From assembly GCF_050262165.1 (NCBI RefSeq), contig NZ_CP189844.1: a DNA stretch of 64,000 bases; one strand, written 5' to 3'. Position 1 is the first letter of the stretch. Every line of letters begins with the position of its first letter. Source of the stretch: Parvimonas sp015257355 (GTDB taxonomy: Bacteria; Bacillota; Clostridia; Tissierellales; Peptoniphilaceae). The notes under the pieces are model-generated. The model was not told the origin of the DNA. It saw only the letters and a program-made list of their open reading frames with translations, and made no database searches. Position numbers and translations under genes: made by a program. Below are positions 26,401 through 35,426 of this stretch, piece by piece.

Positions 26401-26561
26401 ATAGCAGGTAAACAAAAGTCAGGAAGTTTTTCGTCTTCATATGTATTTGACTTTTCAGCATATACTGTATTGCCAATAACAGCAACTGTAGGAGTCAATG
26501 CTAAATTTAAAAGCAATGACATCGCTATGAATTTTTTAAAAATACTTTTTTTTGTTTTCAT
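23496..26561 (-). CDS. Large secreted surface protein with C-terminal cell-wall-binding repeats
   Basis: About 1021 residues. The start is the ATG at 26561, with a GGAGG just upstream (26567-26571) and a signal peptide (KKFIAMSLLLNLALTPTVAV...VYA). The central 800 residues are a series of beta-rich modules, several opening with a K(V/T)(T/L) strand and a TxNGK or DENGQ turn, resembling Ig- or prealbumin-like repeats. A four-cysteine loop (CPNCPDNSNDVC) sits near the middle. The C-terminal 150 residues are tandem 20-residue aromatic/glycine repeats (NEWFxVNGxWYFANxSGRIAS), the choline/glucan-binding type that tethers proteins to wall polymers without sortase. No LPXTG motif is present. Probable adhesin; the ligand is unknown. 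Confidence 0.88.
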   Translation of the reverse strand: MKTKKSIFKKFIAMSLLLNLALTPTVAVIGNTVYAEKSNTYEDEKLPDFCLPAIDKKTGKKITKEITLKVKTHPDFADWGEDEYEITSVNGVFDFTEVEDKGNLYTIEIVGNSDYQFSNIKKDKKDLYILKFDELKKTIRTSNFNGDEVQINSIIFEKTSNNDEEEKEPEIENKKVTIQDIDVVFEDGTPVPDGINFHTFNKENKDMEDYVTKNGKLKGVEAPVGNRMKLGISTDKDKYTLKLDNEYGNYIWFKANKDGIAKYYDEVSGKTSSNEVKKLIVVKKSDLVGTKPENGKLTKKVLEVFDTTTHKAVTEDNVKFVVTGGGEVKEFVSKNGKVELELYKNTDYTINIVRALEYTFKMNGFKFRINDDDSVVTDTKEKVERLNVYQGSYLVRIYVIHGGKHVTKSIDFKIEEVGSDSVQIRRNENNFLNFDASIGKSYKITMKDKDSEYYLEKPIEFTVVKDPEDGLYWPKVAEGDSSQGKDRKVKAVFLKRYDGVGNDIPGLGGNDSETPCPNCPDNSNDVCEISKSKVKTLPITVKLPEGADKKDVKFKLFNSSKQRYEGEFSLDENGQLPALELFEKNSYFLQLVSFKYFMHNKHFEAAKEGQFPYAFKDKKELKELVVKENTFKTLNDGTYEMDIKFVKDNRPLVNEEIQFISENHTTKATTDELGHLKVRLMEDVTYVTKPTNEKLIIDTFPLVVKDKTEWGVPGIKYVFDHSSCGSAEVIKVKDKILGRTNGSITCKPGNSTIKGMDFKDLFLISNHLDKADYQQLKDKDVMVLDLVLVNTLRQNCERTKLAYGEFEILRRVAANKKVVAVYYLNGDKKEDLKFEQSNDIVKISDVHSIGIYPLVIEYEKAGLDFPDNNKQEVKNEWKLINDEWYRFDKDGNMIKDSWFEENGKWYYLESNGTMSKNEWVLVDGNWYFANASGRIASNEWFIVNGSWYFANTSGRIASNEWFMVNGIWYFANASGRIAANEWFMVDGNWYYAENDGRIAQSKTLNINNVNYTFDSNGVLVK
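23560..23820 (-). repeat. Near-identical tandem repeats encoding the wall-binding motif
   Basis: Four or so units of about 60 bases (spaced near 23625, 23685, 23745 and 23805) share long stretches such as CCATTCGTTAGATGC and ATACGTCCACTAG. The high DNA identity suggests recent duplication or recombination, so the unit number may vary between strains. Confidence 0.8.
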
Positions 26562-26594
26562 TCTTTCCTCCATAAAATTAATATTTACTATATG

Positions 26595-26623
26595 ATTGTA
26601 TACTGAATGAGTAGTTTTTTCAA
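26595..26623 (-). promoter_or_regulatory. Promoter of the surface-protein gene
   Basis: Minus strand: TTGAAA (26623-26618), 17-base spacer, TACAAT (26600-26595), about 35 bases upstream of the chosen start codon. This also argues against starts upstream of 26561. Confidence 0.65.
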
Positions 26624-27118
26624 TAATATTATAAATGCTATACAATCCACTATACAACAAATATAATGCCAATCTACTTATTATAAACTAAAAATATATA
26701 AATAAGAACGGTCTTGTTATTTTTTTGACATATCTAATATATTAGTTAAATTTATAACTTTTAATATATTTGTTAATAGAATATATTTATATAAAAATAT
26801 TTCTAAAATTTTATTTAGTATTTACAACGATTAGGTTATTGCTTTATCACGATAAATGCAAAAGAAATATTTATAAATGTATAATCCGAAGCTTATAATC
26901 AAGTTGTTTAATATGATAAAAGCATATATAGTTAAATGTAATTGTATGTTTATTAAAAATTTTTTATGGAAGTCATTTTTTTATTTATAATAGTTTTGAA
27001 TCATATATTTATATTAATAAGAGAATACCAAAGTTTTTTTGTCTCAGTTATGAAAAATATTCAATTTTATGGTATACTATAATATGGTATTATATATTGT
27101 AAAAAAGGAGTTTTAATT
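26624..27118. other. Long AT-rich intergenic region between divergent genes
   Basis: About 500 bases between the surface-protein promoter and ddl. I see no gene. It holds a small hairpin (GCTTTATC/GATAAATGC, near 26841-26859), a -35-like TTGACA at 26725 without a matching -10, and TATACT/TATAAT motifs at 27073-27083 that probably serve ddl. Confidence 0.5.
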
Positions 27119-28192
27119 ATGAAAAATTTATATTTATTATATGGTGGAAAGAGCGCTGAACATGAAATCTCAGTTTTAACTGCAAAGTCTGTTATTAATA
27201 ATTTAGATAGAAATAAATATAAGATATTTCCTATTTATGTAGATAAATGTGGAAGATGGAATTACTTAGGAGAAAATACAAAAAATGTAGAAAATGATAA
27301 GGAAATTGTTGTTGAAGGTAGTGGGAATGTTGCAGATTCAATTTCTAAATTTTTTGCAAATAATTTTGTAAATGAAAATGCTATTTTCTTTCCTGCAATG
27401 CATGGAACTTTTTCAGAAGATGGAACAATTCAAGGCTTCTTCGATATAATGGATCTTACTTATGTAGGGAACAATGTATTATCTTCTGCTGTTTGTATGG
27501 ATAAGGGTACTGCTAATGATGTTTTTGCTGGCAATGGTATTTTACAACCAGAGTATCATTTAGTTACAAAATATGAATTTGATAAAAATAAAGACTTACA
27601 AATAAAAAATATTCTTGAAAAAATAGGAGAAGTTTCTTTTATAAAGCCATGTAACGCAGGTTCAAGTGTTGGCGTTACTAAGGTAACTAAAAAAGAAGAA
27701 ATTGAAGCAGCTCTTGTTGAAGCTTTTAAATATGATACTAGAGTTTTAGCTGAAGAAGCTGTTGTTGGAGATGAACTTCAAGTTTTAGTAATGGGAAATA
27801 ATATATTAAAGGCAACATTACCTGGAGGTGTAAAAGTTACTAGAGAGTTTTTTGACTATGAAGCAAAATATCTAGATGAAACAACTGATCACATTATTCC
27901 ATGGGATTTATCAGAAGAAGAAATTAAAGAAATTCAGTCTGTTGCAAAAAGAGCTTATGCTGTTACAAATTGTAAAGGCTTTGCAAGAGTTGATATTTTT
28001 GTAAGAGATAGCGATAGAAAAATGCTAGTTAATGAAATTAATACAATTCCGGGAATGACTGCTGTTTCTATGGCTCCAGCTATGTATATGAAAACTTTCA
28101 ATAAAACTTATGGAGACTTTTTGGATGAGTTAATTGAACTTGCGATTGAAAATAAAAAAGAAAAAGATTCTTTAACAACTAATAGGGGGTAA
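27119..28192 (+). CDS. ddl: D-alanine--D-alanine ligase
   Basis: ATP-grasp enzyme that joins two D-alanines for peptidoglycan precursors. The N-terminal domain opens with YLLYGGKSAEHEISV, a classic Ddl start. The ATP-grasp core shows FIKPCNAGSSVGVTKV and LAEEAVVGDELQV, and the metal/substrate end is VNEINTIPGMTAVSMAP. The serine in the GSSVG block and the absence of VanA-type changes favour a normal D-Ala-D-Ala ligase. 357 residues. AAAAAGGAG precedes the ATG. murF follows after two bases, so consecutive pathway steps are co-expressed. Confidence 0.96.
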   Translation: MKNLYLLYGGKSAEHEISVLTAKSVINNLDRNKYKIFPIYVDKCGRWNYLGENTKNVENDKEIVVEGSGNVADSISKFFANNFVNENAIFFPAMHGTFSEDGTIQGFFDIMDLTYVGNNVLSSAVCMDKGTANDVFAGNGILQPEYHLVTKYEFDKNKDLQIKNILEKIGEVSFIKPCNAGSSVGVTKVTKKEEIEAALVEAFKYDTRVLAEEAVVGDELQVLVMGNNILKATLPGGVKVTREFFDYEAKYLDETTDHIIPWDLSEEEIKEIQSVAKRAYAVTNCKGFARVDIFVRDSDRKMLVNEINTIPGMTAVSMAPAMYMKTFNKTYGDFLDELIELAIENKKEKDSLTTNRG

Positions 28193-28194
28193 TT

Positions 28195-29565
28195 ATGTTA
28201 AAAGCAACTTTAGAAACTATCGCAAAAATAGTTGGTGGTAATTTAGTTACTATAAGTATGAAAGATAAAGTTGTAGAAGGAGTTTCTACAGATACTAGAG
28301 ATATAAAAGTACAAAATTTATTTATTCCACTTGTTGGAGAAAAATTTGATGGACATAATTTTGTCTTTGATGCTATACAAAAAGGAGCGGTTGCTACTTT
28401 ATGGGATAAAAAACATCCTACTCCTTATCTTGATGCAGGAATTATTATAGTTGATGATACATTAAAAGCATATCAAAAACTAGCAAATAGTTATCTATCT
28501 GCTACTGGCGCGAAGGTAATTGGAATAACAGGATCAAATGGTAAGACAGGAACAAAAGATATTTTAGCGTCAATTTTAGAAGAAAAATTTAGAGTTCATA
28601 AGACTGCAAAGAATCTAAATAATGATATTGGACTTCCTAAAACTATTATGGAAATGGATTTAGATGATGAGGCTGTAGTTTTAGAAATGGGAATGGATCG
28701 TTTTGGAGATATTAGAACTTTAACTAATATAGCAAAACCTGATATTGCAGTAATAACTAATATTGGAGATAGCCATCTACAAGAACTTGGAACCAAAGAA
28801 AATATTGCTAGAGCAAAGTTTGAAATTTTAGAAGGTTTAAAACCAGATGGAGTTTTTATTTTTAATAATGATGATGATATTTTAAGAGAAGTTATTAAAG
28901 AATTTACAATTTCTCAAAAGGTTATTAAGATTGGAACAAGAGAAGATTCTGATGTAATCATAAGACCTATTCGTTCAGATGAAGAGGGAAGTAGCTTTTC
29001 TATTGGAGAATATGCTTATAGTATTCCATTTATTGGAAAACATCAAATATATAATGTATCAGTTGCCATTGCAATTGCGGGACTAATGGGAATGAATTAT
29101 GCTGATATCGTAAGGGGACTTGCAAAAGTTAAACTTACGGGAATGAGAATGGAGCTTATGCATTTACCGAGTTTTGATATATTAAATGATTGCTATAAAT
29201 CAAATCCTCAAAGTTTAACTTCTTGTATAGAAACAGTTTATTCTATGAGAGGATATAAGAATAAGATTTTAATCCTATCAGATATGCTAGAGCTTGGTGA
29301 AAACGAAAGAAAATTACATTTTGCAGTTGGGGAAAAAATAGATAGAAATAAAATTGATTATGTAATTTGTATTGGAGATTTAGCTAAAGAAATATACAAT
29401 GGAGCAAATAGAAATTTCAATGTAAATAACTTATTCCACTTTGATACTAATGAGGAAGTAGTAAAGAAAGTTAAAGAAATTCTTTCTCAAGATACTTTAA
29501 TTATGGTTAAAGGAAGTCGTGGAATGAAACTTGAAAAAATCATTGATATGTTAAAGGAGATTTAG
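28195..29565 (+). CDS. murF: UDP-N-acetylmuramoyl-tripeptide--D-alanyl-D-alanine ligase
   Basis: Cytoplasmic Mur ligase that adds the D-Ala-D-Ala dipeptide made by Ddl. The N-terminal MurF domain includes GVSTDTRDIK, the ATP site is GITGSNGKTGTKD near residue 110, the central domain has VLEMGMDRFGDI, and the C-terminal domain has KGSRGMKLEKI. 456 residues, normal. Its ribosome site is a G5 run (28185-28189, GGGGGTA) within the end of ddl. Confidence 0.96.
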   Translation: MLKATLETIAKIVGGNLVTISMKDKVVEGVSTDTRDIKVQNLFIPLVGEKFDGHNFVFDAIQKGAVATLWDKKHPTPYLDAGIIIVDDTLKAYQKLANSYLSATGAKVIGITGSNGKTGTKDILASILEEKFRVHKTAKNLNNDIGLPKTIMEMDLDDEAVVLEMGMDRFGDIRTLTNIAKPDIAVITNIGDSHLQELGTKENIARAKFEILEGLKPDGVFIFNNDDDILREVIKEFTISQKVIKIGTREDSDVIIRPIRSDEEGSSFSIGEYAYSIPFIGKHQIYNVSVAIAIAGLMGMNYADIVRGLAKVKLTGMRMELMHLPSFDILNDCYKSNPQSLTSCIETVYSMRGYKNKILILSDMLELGENERKLHFAVGEKIDRNKIDYVICIGDLAKEIYNGANRNFNVNNLFHFDTNEEVVKKVKEILSQDTLIMVKGSRGMKLEKIIDMLKEI

Positions 29566-29566
29566 A

Positions 29567-30694
29567 ATGAATAAAGAAAGACTTTTAAATACATTTTTAG
29601 ATTTAGTAAAGATTTATTCGCCTTCAAGAAATGAAATTAATGTTATGAAATATATAACGGAAAAATTAGAAAAACTTGGAGTTAAATATATTTTACATGA
29701 CCACTCAGCTAAATATGGTGGTAATACACCAGTTATAATTGCAAAGCTAGAAAGAAATTGTGATGATACTAACTTAAATGCAATATCACTTTCTGCACAT
29801 ATGGATGTTGTAGAGCCTTCAAAGGATTTAGATGTTTATGTTGAGGATGGACTTGTTAAAACAAGGACTGAAACAACTTTAGGTGGAGATGATAAGGGTG
29901 GAGTTGCAATTATTCTAGAAACTTTTGAGAGTTTAGTTGAAAATAAATTACCTCATAATGATGTGTTTGCTGTAATAACACCTTCTGAAGAAATCGGTCT
30001 TTTAGGAGCTAAATCTATTAAATGGGAAGAAATTCCTGATGAATTTACACCAGCTAAAGACATGCTTGTTCTTGATAATGGAGGAGGAGCGGATCTTGTG
30101 GCGGTTGAAGGACCTTGTATGTATAAGATTAATGTTCATTATGAAGGAGCTTCTGCACATGCTGGTATTGAACCTGAAAAAGGTAGAAGTGCTATATTAG
30201 CTATGAGTAATGCTATTGCAAAGATGAAAATAGGAAGACTTAATGATTATACTACTTCAAACATTGGTAGTATAATATCTGAATTTCCAACAAATGTTGT
30301 TCCTAAAGATTGTAAAATCAGAATGGAAGTAAGATGTTTATATGAAGATGAAGCAAAAGAAAATGTTGATAATTATGTAGATATTTTTGAAAAGACAGCA
30401 AAAGAATTTGAAGTTAAATGTAATATAGATATAGAATATGATTATCCACCACTAAAACAAATAGATGGTAATGTACTTTTAAATAGAGTTTTAGATGCTT
30501 ATAATAAAGTTGGAGTTGTTGCGAAACCAATAAAAATTGGTGGAGGTTGTGACGGAAATATCTATTTAAAAAATGGATTCAATTCAGTTATTTTAGGAGT
30601 TGGAATGTATAAAATCCATACGATTGAAGAATATTTAGTTATTTCCGATATGGAAAAAACAGCTGAGGCTGTTTTAGAATTCATTACAAAATAG
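29567..30694 (+). CDS. M20 family metallopeptidase (peptidase T-like)
   Basis: Cytoplasmic zinc aminopeptidase or carboxypeptidase of the M20 fold. The metal-binding motifs are LSAHMDVVEPS (His and Asp), TTLGGDDKGGVA (bridging Asp) and TPSEEIGLLGA (general-base Glu pair), with the dimerisation domain's SAHAGIEPEKGRSA afterwards. 375 residues. The arrangement and the LGGDDK motif are closest to tripeptidase T and related PepT-like proteins. It starts one base after murF and eight bases before the M16 protease gene; the two peptidases probably act together in peptide breakdown, as expected for an asaccharolytic anaerobe. Confidence 0.85.
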   Translation: MNKERLLNTFLDLVKIYSPSRNEINVMKYITEKLEKLGVKYILHDHSAKYGGNTPVIIAKLERNCDDTNLNAISLSAHMDVVEPSKDLDVYVEDGLVKTRTETTLGGDDKGGVAIILETFESLVENKLPHNDVFAVITPSEEIGLLGAKSIKWEEIPDEFTPAKDMLVLDNGGGADLVAVEGPCMYKINVHYEGASAHAGIEPEKGRSAILAMSNAIAKMKIGRLNDYTTSNIGSIISEFPTNVVPKDCKIRMEVRCLYEDEAKENVDNYVDIFEKTAKEFEVKCNIDIEYDYPPLKQIDGNVLLNRVLDAYNKVGVVAKPIKIGGGCDGNIYLKNGFNSVILGVGMYKIHTIEEYLVISDMEKTAEAVLEFITK

Positions 30695-30702
30695 GAGGAA
30701 AT

Positions 30703-33609
30703 ATGTATAAAGGATATAAATTATTGCAAGAAAAACATATTAAGGATGTAAATTCTGATTGTGTTTTACTTGAACATGAAAAAACGGGTGCTAGAGTTTT
30801 CTTGATGAAAAACAAAGATGATAATAAAACTTTTAGCATCGGTTTTAAAACTATTCCAAAAGATAACACGGGAATATGCCATATTATTGAGCATTGTGTG
30901 CTATCTGGATCAAGAAAATTCAAAACAAAAGAACCTTTTATGGATATGGTAAAGATTAGTACGGCAACTTTTTTAAATGCCTTAACTTTTCCTGATAAAA
31001 CTGTTTATCCAGTTTCAAGTAGAAATGACAAAGATTTCAAAAACTTAATGGACGTATATATGGATGCTGTTTTCTTTCCTGTTATGAAAGAAGATAGAAG
31101 AATTTTCATGCAAGAAGGTTGGCATTATGAATTAGAAAATGAAGAAGATGAACTTAACATTAAAGGTGTTGTGTATAATGAAATGAAGGGAGCATATTCA
31201 GTTCCTGAAACATCTTTATATTATAAAGTTAATAATGCTCTTTGTCCTGATACAGTTTATGCTAAGGAGTCAGGTGGAGAACCTTATGAAATTCCAAAAT
31301 TAACTTACGAAGATTTCTGTGAATTTCATTCTAAATATTATCATCCATCAAACTCATATATTTATTTATATGGTGATTGTGATATGGAAGAAAGACTTGA
31401 ATTTTTGGATAGAGAATATCTTTCAAAATTTGAAAAAGAAGAACTTGATAATTTTGAAGGAAGTCAAAAAGCTTTTGAAAAGCCTAAAAATGTTTTTGAT
31501 GAATATTCAGTTTCTAAAGATGAAGATACTAGCAATAAGACATTCTTAGCTTATGTTTCTTGTTTTGGAGAAAGTGAAGGCTTAAAAGATGGTATAATTT
31601 CAAAACTATTAAATGAAGTCTTAATTGATATGCAAGGAGCTTATTTAAAAGAAGCTCTTCTAAAAGCTAATATATGTGAAGATGTTGCTTCTATTTCTAT
31701 GGAATCTACAAAATATTCAAGCTTTGGGGTATATGTAGTAAATTCTGAAAGAGAACATTTAGATAAATTTAAAGAAATTGTTGAGGACACTTTAAGAGAA
31801 GTTGTAAAAAATGGAATTGATAAAGATAAATTAATGGCTGTTTTAAATAGTACAGAATTTTCTATTAGAGAGCTTTTGAATTCTACAACTGCTGGAATAG
31901 AATGTTTATTCCATGTATTTGACAATTGGCTATATGGTAAAAATCCAATGGATTCACTTTCTTTTGATGAAACATTATCAGAAGTTCGAGAAGAAATTTT
32001 AAATAATAGATTGTTAGAAAGAATTATTGAAGAAAATGTATTAAATAACAATCATAAAGCTTTTATAGTTCTTGCCCCAAGTGCTGGTCTAAATGATAAA
32101 AAAGATTCAGCTCAAAAAGAATGGTTAAAGAGATATAAAGAGTCTTTAAATAAAATTCAATTGGAAAAAATCATTGAAAATACTAAGAATTTGATTGAAT
32201 ATCAACAAACTGAAAGTACAGAAGAACAAAAAGCTACAATTCCGAAATTAAAAATTGAAGATATTGATAAGGAAACTTTAAAAATTCCTAACGAGATTAC
32301 TAAAACAGAAGATGTTACAGTTTTAAAACATGATCTTTTCACATCTGGAATAAGTTATGTTGATATTTGCTTTGACTTAAAACACATTTCTAAAGATGAA
32401 ATAGTATATGCTTCATTAATTGAAAATTTACTTAAATCTTTAGATAAAAAGTCAATGTCATATAAGGATTTTTCGGTTGAAACATTTTTACGTTGCGGTG
32501 GAATCTCCACGTCAATCACAACTATGACAAATTCTAAAAATAGAGAAAAATTTGTTCCTAAATTCATAGTAAGTGTAAAATTCTTCCCAGAAAAATTAAA
32601 GGAAACAATAGAACTTTTAGAAATCTTATTGAAGGAAACAGTGTTTACAGATAAGAATAGAATAAAAGAAGAAGTTTTAGCTATAAAAGGTGAATTAGAA
32701 CAAGATGTTATAGGTGCTGGACATATATACGGAATAAATAGAGCTAAATCTTATTATTCTAATAAGGCATATTATGATGAAAAAGTTAAAGGAATTGACT
32801 ATTTGAAATTCATTCAAGATTTAGCTGATAATTTTGATGCTAAAATTGATAATGTAATTGAAAAAATGGAATTTGTTTACAATAGAATGTTTAAATTAAA
32901 TGAATCTATTGTAAATATAACTACAACAAAAGATAATTTCGAAAATATTGAAAAAGGTTTTGTGAAACTAGTAAGAGAATTTGCAAATATTGAAGATTCA
33001 TCTTATGACTTTACGTTTGAAAAAGAAAACTTAAAAGAAGGAATCGCAACATCATCTGATGTAAATTATGTTACATTTGCTGGAGATATGAAGAGATATG
33101 GTGTTGAATACTCTGGAAGTTTTGCATTACTTTCAAAAATATTGAGTACAACTCATATGCATAATAATATTAGAGCTATTGGTGGAGCTTATGGTGCTGG
33201 TTTTAGTATAACTAAAGATAGTGAAATAATTATGTTTAGTTATAGAGATCCAAATTTAAAATCTACAAAAGAAATATTTGCTTCAGTTGGAAATTATGTT
33301 TCAGAAATGGAAATACCTGATGAAGATTTAGAAAGCTTTAAAATTTCATTAGTAAAAGATTTTAATCCATTGCTAACTCCAAAACATAAGGGTTATACTT
33401 CAATGATTATGTATATTACGGATTCTAACGAAAAAGAATTAGAATTATATCTTGAACAACTTCTAAATGCTAAATTGGAAGATTTAAAAGAGCTTTCAAA
33501 TGTAATTGACAAAACATTAAGTCAAGATTCATTTGTTGTTGTAGGTAATACTAATAAAATAAAAGAAAGTCCTGAAGAATTTAATAATATTGTAGTTTTG
33601 AAAAAATAA
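30703..33609 (+). CDS. M16C family metalloprotease (presequence-protease/insulinase type)
   Basis: 968-residue zinc protease of the PreP/Cym1 subgroup. It carries the inverted zinc motif HxxEH at residues 60-64 (HIIEH in GICHIIEHCVLSGS) with the distal Glu in VVYNEMKGAYS. Two homologous halves joined by a helical hinge form a closed chamber that degrades peptides of moderate length. No signal peptide is visible, so it is probably cytoplasmic. It is the last gene of the ddl-murF-M20-M16 unit, followed by a strong terminator. Confidence 0.9.
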   Translation: MYKGYKLLQEKHIKDVNSDCVLLEHEKTGARVFLMKNKDDNKTFSIGFKTIPKDNTGICHIIEHCVLSGSRKFKTKEPFMDMVKISTATFLNALTFPDKTVYPVSSRNDKDFKNLMDVYMDAVFFPVMKEDRRIFMQEGWHYELENEEDELNIKGVVYNEMKGAYSVPETSLYYKVNNALCPDTVYAKESGGEPYEIPKLTYEDFCEFHSKYYHPSNSYIYLYGDCDMEERLEFLDREYLSKFEKEELDNFEGSQKAFEKPKNVFDEYSVSKDEDTSNKTFLAYVSCFGESEGLKDGIISKLLNEVLIDMQGAYLKEALLKANICEDVASISMESTKYSSFGVYVVNSEREHLDKFKEIVEDTLREVVKNGIDKDKLMAVLNSTEFSIRELLNSTTAGIECLFHVFDNWLYGKNPMDSLSFDETLSEVREEILNNRLLERIIEENVLNNNHKAFIVLAPSAGLNDKKDSAQKEWLKRYKESLNKIQLEKIIENTKNLIEYQQTESTEEQKATIPKLKIEDIDKETLKIPNEITKTEDVTVLKHDLFTSGISYVDICFDLKHISKDEIVYASLIENLLKSLDKKSMSYKDFSVETFLRCGGISTSITTMTNSKNREKFVPKFIVSVKFFPEKLKETIELLEILLKETVFTDKNRIKEEVLAIKGELEQDVIGAGHIYGINRAKSYYSNKAYYDEKVKGIDYLKFIQDLADNFDAKIDNVIEKMEFVYNRMFKLNESIVNITTTKDNFENIEKGFVKLVREFANIEDSSYDFTFEKENLKEGIATSSDVNYVTFAGDMKRYGVEYSGSFALLSKILSTTHMHNNIRAIGGAYGAGFSITKDSEIIMFSYRDPNLKSTKEIFASVGNYVSEMEIPDEDLESFKISLVKDFNPLLTPKHKGYTSMIMYITDSNEKELELYLEQLLNAKLEDLKELSNVIDKTLSQDSFVVVGNTNKIKESPEEFNNIVVLKK

Positions 33610-33611
33610 CT

Positions 33612-33646
33612 AAGAAGGTTAAGTTTAACTTAACCTTCTTTTTAAT
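33612..33646 (+). terminator. Terminator after the M16 protease gene
   Basis: Twelve-base-pair stem AAGAAGGTTAAG/CTTAACCTTCTT, TTTAA loop, T tract. Confidence 0.9.
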
Positions 33647-33738
33647 TTACAAAAAATGTTAGATTACATATAACAAATATTAATATTTTAAATTTTTTAG
33701 TTTGTCTTATGTGAGTTTAAAAACGTTAATAAACAAAA

Positions 33739-34059
33739 TTTATATTAAATAAGAAGTTCGTTGAAGAAAATCCTATAACAGCAGCAAAGATTACTGAAGC
33801 GCATAAACAAGCAAGTGATTGGGTAGAAGATCATAAAGAAGAAACTGCTGATATAGTAAAGGCTAACAATTGGGGTTCAGGTGATAGAGATATTGATTTA
33901 TATTTTTTAAATGCTTATAGCTTTAGAGTATCTGATGAACAAACCGAAAAATCTTTAAATGATATTGTAAAAGACTATAAAAACTTCGGATTAATAGATA
34001 AGAATAAAGAAGCCACAGATATTTTAAAAGAAGTTTGGAAGCCTATTAATCAAAAATAA
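33739..34059 (+). pseudogene. C-terminal remnant of an ABC transporter substrate-binding protein
   Basis: The reading frame from about 33739 to the TAA at 34057 encodes about 105 residues that match the C-terminus of the intact binding protein at 34336-35415 (for example NKKFVEENPITAAKI against NKQFVEENPITAAKL, and ANNWGSGD against QNNWGSGD). No start codon, signal peptide or N-terminal two thirds is present, so this is the tail of a tandem duplicate that lost its front. It retains its own terminator. The match fades upstream of 33739 into unrelated AT-rich sequence. Confidence 0.85.
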
Positions 34060-34080
34060 TATGAATAAATTAAGTTATTT

Positions 34081-34112
34081 AAAAAAGAGTTATATTATAA
34101 CTCTTTTTTATT
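34081..34112 (+). terminator. Terminator of the truncated duplicate
   Basis: Long A/T-flanked stem AAAAAAGAGTTATA/TATAACTCTTTTTT followed by further T-rich sequence. Confidence 0.8.
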
Positions 34113-34219
34113 ATTTTAAAATTTACGTTAATATAAATTTTAAAATTCAAGAAAAACTATTTCATAAGCTTTACTTATAAATATTAGTATTACTATAAAG
34201 AATTAATATAGATAAATCA

Positions 34220-34247
34220 TTGACTTAATTACTATAAATGATATAAT
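34220..34247 (+). promoter_or_regulatory. Promoter of the ABC importer operon
   Basis: TTGACT (34220-34225), 16-base spacer, TATAAT (34242-34247), about 90 bases upstream of the binding-protein gene. Confidence 0.65.
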
Positions 34248-34335
34248 TTAGTTAGTTAAAAACTTTTTAAATAACAATTAAGATTAGTACATAATTTAAC
34301 AAAGTTTTGACAATACAATATTTGGAGGATTAGAT

Positions 34336-35415
34336 ATGAATAAAAAAGGAATAAGTATATTGTTGCTATCAGCAATGTTGTTTAGTGTTTCAGGTTGTGG
34401 AAAAACAGCAAAAAGAGCTGATGAAAAACAAACAACAGAAAAGAAAGATGATAAGAATGAAAAGAAAATGACAATTGCAGATGTTGATTTAAACGATCCT
34501 GATTTAGAGGAAAAATGGAAAAAAGAACCTCGTTATGGAACTAAGTTGGTTTTTGCATATAATGGGGGACTTTGTACTTCAGGTTTAGGGATCGCACAAG
34601 TTAAAGGATTTTTAGCTAAACAAGGACTTGAAGCAGAAATTAAAAATATTCCTAATGCAATGGATGCTATTGGAACTGGGAAGGCTGATGCTAATACAGA
34701 CCATATTTCAACTTCAGTAGTTCCTGCTGTTAATGGAGTTAATGCTGTATTTACAAGAGCAGCACAAACAGGATGTAAATCTCTTTATGTTCTTAAAGAC
34801 TCACCTTATCAAAAAACATCTGATTTAATCGGAAAAAGTATTGCTATTCATGATGCAATTGGTGGTTCAGACCATAATATAACTCTTAGATTCTTAGCAA
34901 GGGATAAAATTGATTATACAAAAATTAAATTTAAAGTAATTGAAAATGCTGCTACTATTCAAGCATTACAAAATGGTGAAGTTGAAGCTTCTATGTTCTC
35001 AGATCAATTTGCTCAAAAATTTGTTGATCAAGGTATTTTAAGACCAATTCGTTCAATTACTTTTGATGATGATTTCAAAACAGAACCATGTTGTGTACTT
35101 ATTTTAAATAAACAATTTGTTGAAGAAAACCCAATTACTGCTGCAAAATTAACTAAAGCTCATAAAGAAGCTAGTGACTGGATTGAAGAAAATAAAAAAG
35201 AAGCTGCAGAAATTATAAATCAAAACAACTGGGGCTCAGGAGATGTTGAAAAAGATACTAAATTCTTAGAAACATATAATTTTAAAGTATCTGATGAACA
35301 AACAGAAAAAACTTTAATTAATGTACTAGATGATTATAAAGCGTTCAATCTAATAAAATCAGAACTTGACACTAATGAAACTTTATCAAAAATCTGGAGA
35401 CCAGCTAAAAAATAA
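34336..35415 (+). CDS. ABC importer substrate-binding lipoprotein (NMT1/SsuA/TauA-like)
   Basis: Extracellular lipoprotein that captures the substrate of the adjacent permease. Lipobox SVSGC (Cys21), then about 30 residues of K/D/E linker. The mature domain is a periplasmic-binding-protein type 2 fold with features of the nitrate/sulfonate/taurine/thiamine-precursor group: AYNGGLCTSGLGIAQVKGFL near the pocket, GKADANTDHISTS, and the hinge LIGKSIAIHDAIGGSD. 359 residues. Several cysteines (in GGLCTSG, QTGCKS, EPCCVL) are unusual for an exported protein. A truncated paralogue lies just upstream. The substrate is not identifiable from sequence. Confidence 0.85.
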   Translation: MNKKGISILLLSAMLFSVSGCGKTAKRADEKQTTEKKDDKNEKKMTIADVDLNDPDLEEKWKKEPRYGTKLVFAYNGGLCTSGLGIAQVKGFLAKQGLEAEIKNIPNAMDAIGTGKADANTDHISTSVVPAVNGVNAVFTRAAQTGCKSLYVLKDSPYQKTSDLIGKSIAIHDAIGGSDHNITLRFLARDKIDYTKIKFKVIENAATIQALQNGEVEASMFSDQFAQKFVDQGILRPIRSITFDDDFKTEPCCVLILNKQFVEENPITAAKLTKAHKEASDWIEENKKEAAEIINQNNWGSGDVEKDTKFLETYNFKVSDEQTEKTLINVLDDYKAFNLIKSELDTNETLSKIWRPAKK

Positions 35416-35426
35416 TTGAGGTTAGT

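Noticed and set aside
26562..26672. N-terminal extension of the surface protein to 26672
   Set aside because: It would precede the promoter at 26595-26623 and the signal peptide; the GGAGG fits the start at 26561.
26839..26860. Third copy of the prfA/folA element (GCTTTATCACGATAAATGC)
   Set aside because: Only the stem bases look similar; the GCCTT loop, the central stem and the second hairpin are missing.
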